Program-made: the position numbers and the translations under genes | Notes under the pieces: generated by a model | What the model was told of the DNA's origin: nothing | The model's database searches: none | What the model saw: only the letters and a program-made list of their open reading frames with translations | In this document: positions 7,301-12,058 of the stretch, piece after piece | Layout of the letters: each line of letters begins with the position of its first letter | Position numbering within the stretch: position 1 is the first letter of the stretch | From: Porphyromonadaceae bacterium | GTDB taxonomy: Bacteria > Bacteroidota > Bacteroidia > Bacteroidales > CAMTPD01 | Reading direction: 5' to 3' | DNA length: 12,058 bases | NCBI GenBank assembly: GCA_003447595.1 | Contig: DLYT01000106.1 | Coordinates: 25,719-37,776 of the forward strand

Positions 7301-7602
7301 ACTCCTCCGTTTTTTGAAACTGTATATACATCAAAACTACCTTTTCGATCACTTGCAAAAGCAATGTTCTTTCCATCATGCGACCATATAGGACGTGTGT
7401 CATGTGCAGTGTGTGTGGTGATTTGAGTAGCTTTACCTCCTTGAGTAGGTACAGTATAAATATCTCCTTTATAACAAAAAGCAATTGTAGTTCCATCGGG
7501 AGAGATTGTACAATTGCGTAGCCAAAGTGGAGCTTCCTGTGCGTAGATGCTGGATCCAATGCAAGTACAAGCAAGAAGCGATAATAATGTTTTTCTTTTC
7601 AT
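4339..7602 (-). CDS. Exported tricorn-like S41 family protease
   Basis: 1087 residues, in the range of tricorn protease (about 1070). A Sec signal peptide with basic KRK, a hydrophobic core and probable cleavage after A21 (SIYA-QE) points to the periplasm. Two propeller-type regions of PD40/WD40-like repeats follow (about 25-300 and 320-705), shown by repeated SPDGKEIAF-like strands at 34, 326, 366 and 421. A highly charged Lys/Glu linker (about 559-605) interrupts the second. Next come a tricorn C1-like segment with S777-H778 in ELNASHTG, a PDZ-like domain (about 795-880) and the S41 catalytic domain (about 905-1065) with DTRHNGGG (940-947), the likely nucleophile S994 in DNYSNAHG and the likely E1051 in LENKELQPD. 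By analogy with tricorn (S745, H746, S965, E1023) all four catalytic residues appear present. The family degrades peptides; the periplasmic substrate here is unknown. It is monocistronic, convergent with oxyR and divergent from glyA. Confidence 0.92.
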   Translation of the reverse strand: MKRKTLLSLLACTCIGSSIYAQEAPLWLRNCTISPDGTTIAFCYKGDIYTVPTQGGKATQITTHTAHDTRPIWSHDGKNIAFASDRKGSFDVYTVSKNGGVPTQLTSHSANEYPEVYLNDKVLFSASIQNDVNHIKFPSRVYSQIYEVSTNGGRSKLYSSEGLENICFSKDGKRVLYTDKKGYEDPWRKHHQSSIARDVWMMDISGSSPTFTKVTNFKGEDRNGIWTDNENAMYYLSEQDGTFNIYKKSLTEKNAKDIRITNHQKHPVRFLSKADNGTLCYAYDGEIYTVKEGSNPQKVAVNIVSDITDEPKDLFLQNGAGQMAVSPDGKEIAFILRGDVYVTSSEFETTKQITNTPEQERNIEFSPDGKSIIYSSERNGIWNIYKAERANEKDKYFTYASEIKETPITNAKIASFQPQISPDGKEIAYLEDRTTIKVINLESKKTRTVLEGKYNYSYTDGDQWFKWSPNSKWILAKYIGVGGWNNTDVALIKADGSGTIHNLTESGYADGGPKWVLDGKAMIWSSDRAGYRSHGSWGAQRDMYIMFFEDEAFDKFRMSKEEAKLFEEVNKENKETSNDEKPNRNLDKKNIAKEKKEEKEDQKSKLLQFDLVNAKDRMMRLTINSSSLGDAVLTPDGEKLYYIASFEGGGDLWERNFKDNSTKLIIKGVGFGSLNMDKDGKNIYMASNGQLKKIETAGNKVTNIGYNAPFKARPADTRDYIFNHAWQQVADKFYVTDIHGIDWNGYKKDYAKFLPHINNNYDFAEMLSELLGELNASHTGARFGGSGATLQTASLGAFYDNKHDGNGLLIKEILKKGPLDKSNLKIKDGMVIEKIDGTPILKDTDFYPLLAGKSGKLTLLSVYDPASGKRFDEQVKPFSYGQENGLLYDRWVEQRRALVDKLSNGKLGYVHVKGMDSESFRKTYSELLGRCRSKEGVIVDTRHNGGGWLHDDLVTLLSGKEYQQFAPRGQYIGSDPYNKWLKKSAVLVCEDNYSNAHGFPFVYQQLGVGKLIGTPVPGTMTAVWWEAQIDPSIVFGIPQVAVKDMEGNYLENKELQPDILVYNSPEEELQGIDKQLEEAVKHLLKTN

Positions 7603-7640
7603 GGACTGATATTGTAATTCTATGTTTTGTCTAAGTGTTG

Positions 7641-7648
7641 CAAATATA
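7641..7648 (-). promoter_or_regulatory. Putative -7 promoter box of the tricorn-like protease gene
   Basis: TATATTTG on the minus strand matches TAnnTTTG and lies 38 bases upstream of the ATG, giving a leader of about 32 bases. I see no TTTG at the -33 position. Confidence 0.6.
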
Positions 7649-7715
7649 TAAATATATTAAAGGAGTCTTAGCGCTAGTTGTAGAATAAATTCGTAATCAT
7701 AGATTGATTTAGATA

Positions 7716-7740
7716 AAAGTGTTAGAGAAAACAACACTTT
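7716..7740. repeat. Inverted repeat, 8 bp arms
   Basis: AAAGTGTT (7716-7723) and AACACTTT (7733-7740) are perfect inverted copies around a 9-base loop. It lies about 75 bases upstream of the protease -7 box and 220 upstream of the glyA box. It has no T run, so a terminator is unlikely; a regulator site or chance in AT-rich DNA are both possible. Confidence 0.45.
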
Positions 7741-7775
7741 GCTTTCCATTTGTATTGGATATTGATTCGGAATGT

Positions 7776-7800
7776 TTATCTTGTTTTCGAAAACGGATAA
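7776..7800. repeat. Palindrome with flanking half-sites
   Basis: GTTTTCGAAAAC (7783-7794) is a perfect 12-base palindrome. It is flanked by TTATC (7776-7780) and GATAA (7796-7800), which are also complementary but one base out of register. This could be a dimeric regulator site for either divergent gene. No known binding motif was recognised. Confidence 0.45.
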
Positions 7801-7960
7801 GATCTTGTATTTTTCTTTGAAGAGTTGTTTTGAAAAATGATTTTAACTTGTAACGTAATCAGTTATGGTTCTCAAGTGATATTATCAATAATAAAGAAAA
7901 AGTCATTTGTAAAACAATCTTTAGAAGTGTATTGAGATTTTATTTTAAAGAAAATATTTA

Positions 7961-7968
7961 TAGTTTTG
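7961..7968 (+). promoter_or_regulatory. -7 promoter box of glyA
   Basis: TAGTTTTG matches TAnnTTTG. The start is predicted near 7971, giving a leader of only about 20 bases before the ATG at 7993. The -33 region is T-rich without a clean TTTG. The box decides the glyA start, because an upstream in-frame TTG at 7966 lies inside it. Confidence 0.65.
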
Positions 7969-7992
7969 CGACTACATCAAACACAAACTCAA

Positions 7993-9273
7993 ATGAAAAA
8001 AGATTCGCTTATTTTTGAGATTATCGGTAAAGAATATCAACGTCAGTTGAAAGGTATCGAGCTTATTGCATCTGAGAATTTTGTTAGTGATCAAGTAATG
8101 CAGGCCATGGGCAGCTGTCTTACGAATAAATATGCCGAAGGTTATCCGGGCAAACGTTACTACGGAGGTTGTGAAGTTGTAGACCAAAGTGAAACGTTGG
8201 CAATGGACCGACTAAAGGAGTTGTTTGGAGCAGAGTGGGTGAATGTACAACCACACTCAGGAGCACAAGCAAATGCGGCAGTATTCTTAGCTGTGTTAAA
8301 TCCGGGCGATACATTTCTTGGTTTGAACTTATCGCATGGAGGGCACCTTTCACATGGTTCTCCTGTAAATAGTTCAGGTATCCTTTACAAAGCTACAGAA
8401 TATGGTGTAAAAGAAGATACCGGCCTTGTTGATTATGACATGATGGAAGAGGTAGCGTTGCGCGAAAGACCAAAATTGATCGTTGGTGGTGCATCTGCTT
8501 ATTCACGCGAATGGGATTATAAGCGAATGAGAGAAATCGCTGATCGTGTAGGCGCTTTGCTTATGATCGATATGGCGCATCCGGCAGGTCTTATTGCAGC
8601 AGGTATGCTCGATAATCCTGTAAAATATGCACACATCGTAACTTCTACAACACACAAAACACTACGTGGACCTAGAGGTGGTATCATTCTTTTAGGCAAG
8701 GACTTCCCTAATCCTTGGGGTAAGACTACACCAAAAGGAGAGATCAAGATGATGTCTCAACTTCTTGATTCTGCAGTATTCCCAGGAGTACAAGGTGGAC
8801 CGCTAGAGCATGTCATTGCAGGTAAAGCTGTTTCTTTCTTCGAGGCATTGCAACCGGAATACAAAACATACCAAGCCCAAGTACAAAAGAACGCGGCAGT
8901 GATGGCACAAGCTTTTGTGGATATGGGTTATAAGATCATCTCGGGCGGTACAAGTAACCACAGTATGTTGATCGACCTTCGTACAAAATTCCCTGATCTT
9001 ACAGGTAAAGTTGCGGAGAATGTTTTAGTTCAAGCGGATATTACGGTAAACAAAAATATGGTTCCGTTCGATTCACGTTCACCATTCCAAACTTCAGGTA
9101 TCCGTATTGGTACAGCAGCAATCACCACTCGCGGATTGAAAGAAGATCAAATGGGTGATATCGTTGAATTGATCGATGCGGTACTTTCTAATCCTACTTG
9201 CGAAGCAACCTTCAAAGCAGTAAGAGAAAAAGTAAATGCGAAGATGGAAGATCTTCCATTGTTTGCATGGTAA
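7993..9273 (+). CDS. glyA: Serine hydroxymethyltransferase
   Basis: 426 residues, a full-length PLP enzyme that interconverts serine plus tetrahydrofolate with glycine plus 5,10-methylene-tetrahydrofolate in the cytoplasm; it is the main source of one-carbon units. Visible signatures: GIELIASENFVS (21-32), NKYAEGYPGKRYYGG (45-59), QPHSGAQANAAVF (86-98), D193-H196 in MIDMAHPAG for cofactor contacts, and the Schiff-base lysine K222 in TSTTHKTLRGPRGG (217-230). R371 in the GIRIGT segment is the expected substrate carboxylate contact. The ATG at 7993 is chosen over an in-frame TTG at 7966: it gives the usual family N-terminus, and the TTG lies in the promoter. The gene is monocistronic with its own strong terminator. 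Codon use is biased towards CGT, ATC and GGT, as in highly expressed genes. Confidence 0.98.
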   Translation: MKKDSLIFEIIGKEYQRQLKGIELIASENFVSDQVMQAMGSCLTNKYAEGYPGKRYYGGCEVVDQSETLAMDRLKELFGAEWVNVQPHSGAQANAAVFLAVLNPGDTFLGLNLSHGGHLSHGSPVNSSGILYKATEYGVKEDTGLVDYDMMEEVALRERPKLIVGGASAYSREWDYKRMREIADRVGALLMIDMAHPAGLIAAGMLDNPVKYAHIVTSTTHKTLRGPRGGIILLGKDFPNPWGKTTPKGEIKMMSQLLDSAVFPGVQGGPLEHVIAGKAVSFFEALQPEYKTYQAQVQKNAAVMAQAFVDMGYKIISGGTSNHSMLIDLRTKFPDLTGKVAENVLVQADITVNKNMVPFDSRSPFQTSGIRIGTAAITTRGLKEDQMGDIVELIDAVLSNPTCEATFKAVREKVNAKMEDLPLFAW

Positions 9274-9358
9274 TAGTAAATACCCAACTTTAAAATTGAA
9301 GAGTAGCTCCTTGATTAGAAGTAAAACTCTATTTTAAAGAACAATCGAATAATAATAA

Positions 9359-9404
9359 AAACTGTCTGAAGTGGAGAAAACTCTTTACTTTAGGCAGTTT
9401 TTTT
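9359..9404 (+). terminator. Intrinsic terminator of glyA
   Basis: Arms 9359-9377 and 9382-9400 form a continuous 19-pair helix (four G-T wobbles) closed by an AAAC loop, followed directly by a T run through 9404. It starts 86 bases after the glyA stop. Nothing coding lies between. Confidence 0.88.
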
Positions 9405-9625
9405 GTTTATAATTCTTTCATAACGAATAGAAACCTGAAAGCTATATCATAAACCAAAGCATTCTGATTCTTTTTCGGAGAGACTCATTAGCTAGAATAC
9501 TTTGAAACAAAAGTCAGGTTATAACTTATAAATTCTATTTCGTTCAATCAATGGATATGATTTATAACACGTTTAATCAGTGAATGAATAGCTAATGTCG
9601 GCAAGTTTATAAAGGAATTAAATTG
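9405..9625. other. Intergenic region upstream of the hexosaminidase gene
   Basis: With the segments on either side this belongs to a 397-base gap between glyA and the hexosaminidase gene. It is AT-rich and holds no open frame of note. I see ATAG...CTAT at 9437-9455 with an 11-base gap, which does not fit the OxyR spacing of 7. No other structure was recognised. Confidence 0.5.
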
Positions 9626-9633
9626 TATATTTG
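9626..9633 (+). promoter_or_regulatory. -7 promoter box of the hexosaminidase gene
   Basis: TATATTTG matches TAnnTTTG. The start is predicted near 9636-9640, about 32 bases before the ATG. The leader contains a CTAAC/CTAAT-rich stretch (9645-9659) and no Shine-Dalgarno site, as is common in this phylum. No clear -33 box. Confidence 0.65.
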
Positions 9634-9670
9634 CAGCTATTCTTAACTAACCAACTAATATTTTTTATCT

Positions 9671-12058
9671 ATGACTAAAAAACTAGTTTCTTTCTTTGCT
9701 TCGGCAGCGATGCTTGTTTTGTCGTCGTGCGATGGAGAAGCAACAAAAGAGATGCCTTACAATCAAGGTATCAACATTGTTCCAATTCCTGCAAGTCTGA
9801 CTCAACAAGAAGGTAATTTTAAATTTGATGGTAAAACTCAATTTGCTGCCTCTTCTGCGGAAGCAAAAACAATTGCTGAGTTTTTCGCTTCAAAAATGAA
9901 ACTTTCTACCGGTTATGACTTCAAAGTAGTAGATGCAACACCATCTTCAAACTTTGTATCTCTTGCAGTAGATCCATCTATCGAAACAGGTGATGAAGGT
10001 TATACGCTTGTGTCAGATAGCAAAGGGATTACTGTAATCGGAAAAACACCTCAGGGGTTATTCTACGGTATGCAAACTTTGCTACAATTGCTACCTGCTG
10101 AGATTGAAAGTGCTACAGCGGTTAAAGGTATTGCTTGGTCTTTACCTGCGGTGACAATCAAAGATGAGCCTCGTTTCGAATGGCGTGGTATCATGCTTGA
10201 TCCATGTCGTCACTTTATTCCTGTAGAAAACATCAAAAAACAACTTGATGTATTGTCTATGTTCAAGATCAATACATTCCACTGGCACTTGACAGAAGAT
10301 CAAGGTTGGAGAATTGAGATCAAGAAATATCCTGAACTAACTCAAAAAGGAGCTTACCGTACAGAGGGCGAAGGCTATCAATATGGAGACTTCTATACAC
10401 AAGAGCAAATCAAAGAAGTTGTAGCATACGCTTCAGAACGCTTTATTACAGTAGTTCCAGAGATTGAACTACCGGGTCACGGACTTGCTGCACTTCATGC
10501 ATATCCACAGTTCTCTTGTAAAGGAGGTCCTTTCGAGGTTCGTAATATTTGGGGTGTAGAAGAAGACGTATACTGCGCAGGTAACGACTCTACATTTGCA
10601 TTCCTACAAGACATTATTGACGAAGTAATTCCATTGTTCCCTGGCGAATACTTCCACATTGGTGGTGATGAGTGTCCAAAAGATCGTTGGAAAGTTTGTC
10701 CTAAATGTCAAAAGAGAATGCGTGAAAATAACTTGAAAGACGAGCACGAACTTCAAAGTTATTTCGTTCAACGCATGGAAAGATACATCAGCAGCAAAGG
10801 TAAAAAGATGATCGGATGGGATGAGATCCTAGAAGGTGGTCTTGCTCCGGGTGCAGGTGTAATGTCATGGCGTGGTGAAGAAGGCGGTATCGAAGCTGCA
10901 AACATGGGTCACGAAGTAGTAATGACTCCGGGCAATTGGTTGTATCTTGACCACTATGAAGGCGACTCAAAAGTAGAGCCTGTTGCTATTGGCGGACACA
11001 CAACTGTAGAAGAAACGTACAGCTACGAACCAATTCCTGCTGCTATCGCTGAAGATAAAAAACACTTTATCAAAGGTGCACAAGCAAACGTTTGGTCTGA
11101 ATATATGTACACCATCAACGAAAACGATCGTTTGACTGGAAACTATAATGATAGCTCAAAAGATCGTAAATACAACAACGATTTGATGGAATATCGTATT
11201 TATCCTCGTGTAATTGCGCTTGCAGAGTTAACATGGACTCCAAAAGACAAAAAAGATTACAAAGACTTTGAACGTCGTTTGCCAAATCAATTGGTACGTC
11301 TTGATATGCATAATATCAACTATCACATTCCATTGGTAGAGCAAAAAGGCGGTTCTCAAGAGGTTGTTGCTTTTGTTGATTCTACAATGATGGACTTCAC
11401 AACAACTCGTCCTATCAAGATTGTTTACACACTTGATGGTACTGAACCTACTGCAAACTCAACAGAGTATACAGCTCCATTCAGCATCAATGAAACAACA
11501 ACTGTAAAAACTCGTACCGTACTTCCTTCAGGTAAAATGAGTGCAGTGCGTACAATTAAAGCAGAGAAACAACCTTATGCTCCGGCTACAGAAGTAGCGA
11601 ATGCTAAAAAAGGTCTTGCTATCAAGAGTACAACTGGTAAATTCCAGAAAGTAGAAGAATTGGCAAATGTTTCAGATTGGAAAGAAGGCCGCATCGATTC
11701 TCTATATCAAATCAGAGTAACTAAAAACTTTGGTGAGGTAGATAAGAAACCAGCTTATGCTGTAATCGCTGAAGGTTTTGTAAATATACCTGAAGATGGA
11801 GTATATACATTCTCTTCTGACAACGACCAAGTTTGGATCGATGGCAAGTTGTTGATCAGCAACAACGGCGAAACAAAACGTTTCTCTCGTCACGATGCAT
11901 CTGTGTCATTAGCTAAAGGCATGCATTCAATTAAGGTTATCTTCATTGGTAACATTACAGGTGGATGGCCAAGTCACTGGAACGATGGAAACATTCAATT
12001 CCGCAAAGCTGGTGAAGAAAAATGGTCTACAATCAAACCAGACATGTTATTCTATTAA
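9671..12058 (+). CDS. GH20 beta-N-acetylhexosaminidase lipoprotein with chitobiase-type and PA14 domains
   Basis: 795 residues, complete, with the TAA as the last codon of the window. The lipoprotein signal peptide ends in VLSSC with lipid-modified C20. Domains: GH20b-like N-terminal domain (about 34-165), GH20 catalytic barrel (about 169-545) with FHWHLTEDQGWRIE (203-216), PEIELPGH (263-270) and the catalytic pair D333-E334 in HIGGDE, a chitobiase C-terminal-like beta domain (about 568-630, YTLDGTEPT), and a PA14-like domain (about 650-790, GVYTFSSDNDQVWIDG). The enzyme removes terminal GlcNAc or GalNAc by substrate-assisted catalysis from host or microbial glycans or chitin oligomers. The acidic residues after C20 (DGE) resemble but do not strictly match the Bacteroidota surface-export signal. 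Residues about 481-505 look like an insertion compared with family members I recall. It has its own promoter and is not visibly part of a polysaccharide utilisation locus, though what follows is outside the window. Arg codons are mostly CGT, suggesting high expression. Confidence 0.95.
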   Translation: MTKKLVSFFASAAMLVLSSCDGEATKEMPYNQGINIVPIPASLTQQEGNFKFDGKTQFAASSAEAKTIAEFFASKMKLSTGYDFKVVDATPSSNFVSLAVDPSIETGDEGYTLVSDSKGITVIGKTPQGLFYGMQTLLQLLPAEIESATAVKGIAWSLPAVTIKDEPRFEWRGIMLDPCRHFIPVENIKKQLDVLSMFKINTFHWHLTEDQGWRIEIKKYPELTQKGAYRTEGEGYQYGDFYTQEQIKEVVAYASERFITVVPEIELPGHGLAALHAYPQFSCKGGPFEVRNIWGVEEDVYCAGNDSTFAFLQDIIDEVIPLFPGEYFHIGGDECPKDRWKVCPKCQKRMRENNLKDEHELQSYFVQRMERYISSKGKKMIGWDEILEGGLAPGAGVMSWRGEEGGIEAANMGHEVVMTPGNWLYLDHYEGDSKVEPVAIGGHTTVEETYSYEPIPAAIAEDKKHFIKGAQANVWSEYMYTINENDRLTGNYNDSSKDRKYNNDLMEYRIYPRVIALAELTWTPKDKKDYKDFERRLPNQLVRLDMHNINYHIPLVEQKGGSQEVVAFVDSTMMDFTTTRPIKIVYTLDGTEPTANSTEYTAPFSINETTTVKTRTVLPSGKMSAVRTIKAEKQPYAPATEVANAKKGLAIKSTTGKFQKVEELANVSDWKEGRIDSLYQIRVTKNFGEVDKKPAYAVIAEGFVNIPEDGVYTFSSDNDQVWIDGKLLISNNGETKRFSRHDASVSLAKGMHSIKVIFIGNITGGWPSHWNDGNIQFRKAGEEKWSTIKPDMLFY

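Larger units (their letters stand above)
7649..7960. other. Divergent intergenic region between protease gene and glyA
   Basis: This 312-base AT-rich stretch holds no credible gene. It contains two dyads, annotated separately (7716-7740 and 7776-7800). The longest short frame, 22 codons at 7772-7840, lacks a -7 box and is not called. No riboswitch fold was recognised, and the glyA leader is too short to hold one. Confidence 0.6.

Noticed and set aside
7561..7602. LLAC lipobox (C12) in the tricorn-like protease signal peptide
   Set aside because: The hydrophobic stretch before C12 is only about seven residues, and a better type I cleavage site (SIYA-QE, after A21) follows; a lipoprotein is possible but less likely.
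7772..7840. 22-codon open frame in the protease-glyA gap
   Set aside because: No -7 box in front, no recognisable product and it overlaps a palindrome; frames of this size are expected by chance.
9437..9455. ATAG and CTAT blocks upstream of the hexosaminidase gene as a possible OxyR site
   Set aside because: The gap is 11 bases rather than 7, and the fixed inner T and A positions are not met.

Overview
The window looks like chromosomal DNA from a low-GC member of the Bacteroidota, most likely order Bacteroidales. Evidence: the sigma-ABfr-type -7 box TAnnTTTG precedes nearly every transcription unit, leaders are short and AT-rich without clear Shine-Dalgarno sites, and the proteins (DUF6132, DyP peroxidase, periplasmic tricorn-like protease, GH20 lipoprotein with PA14) have a Bacteroidales flavour. 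The genus cannot be fixed from the sequence alone. I see no prophage, insertion sequence, CRISPR array or plasmid function; most of the window is ordinary core genome.

Layout. (1) 1-848, minus: 5' part of mltG, cut by the left edge. (2) 923-1360, plus: a promoter, three tandem tRNA-Ser(GCU) genes and a UUCG-capped terminator. (3) 1604-4282: a redox block made of a DyP-type heme peroxidase (plus), a convergent two-gene operon DUF6132 membrane protein then thioredoxin (minus), and oxyR (plus) divergent from that operon. (4) 4339-7602, minus: a large exported tricorn-like S41 protease, convergent with oxyR and sharing a long bidirectional terminator. (5) 7993-9273, plus: glyA, divergent from the protease, with its own terminator. 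(6) 9671-12058, plus: a complete GH20 beta-N-acetylhexosaminidase lipoprotein whose stop codon is the last codon of the window.

How the genes work together. The best-supported functional unit is the redox block. The OxyR homologue keeps both peroxide-sensing cysteines (C198, C207). The 92-base gap between it and DUF6132-trx holds two overlapping divergent promoters and a sequence that exactly matches the E. coli OxyR half-operator consensus ATAGnTnnnAnCTAT, with a degenerate second copy next to it. The geometry fits activation of DUF6132-trx and repression of oxyR by its own product. DyP peroxidase next door fits the peroxide theme but has no equally good operator. MltG (peptidoglycan strand release), the hexosaminidase (amino-sugar glycan cleavage) and the tricorn-like protease are envelope functions; glyA feeds one-carbon metabolism. 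Nothing links these to the redox block beyond adjacency.

On novelty: I found no undescribed multi-gene system. The observations most worth checking are the OxyR operator architecture, the possible redox role of the small two-cysteine DUF6132 protein co-transcribed with thioredoxin, and the compensatory base-pair swap in the middle tRNA-Ser copy.
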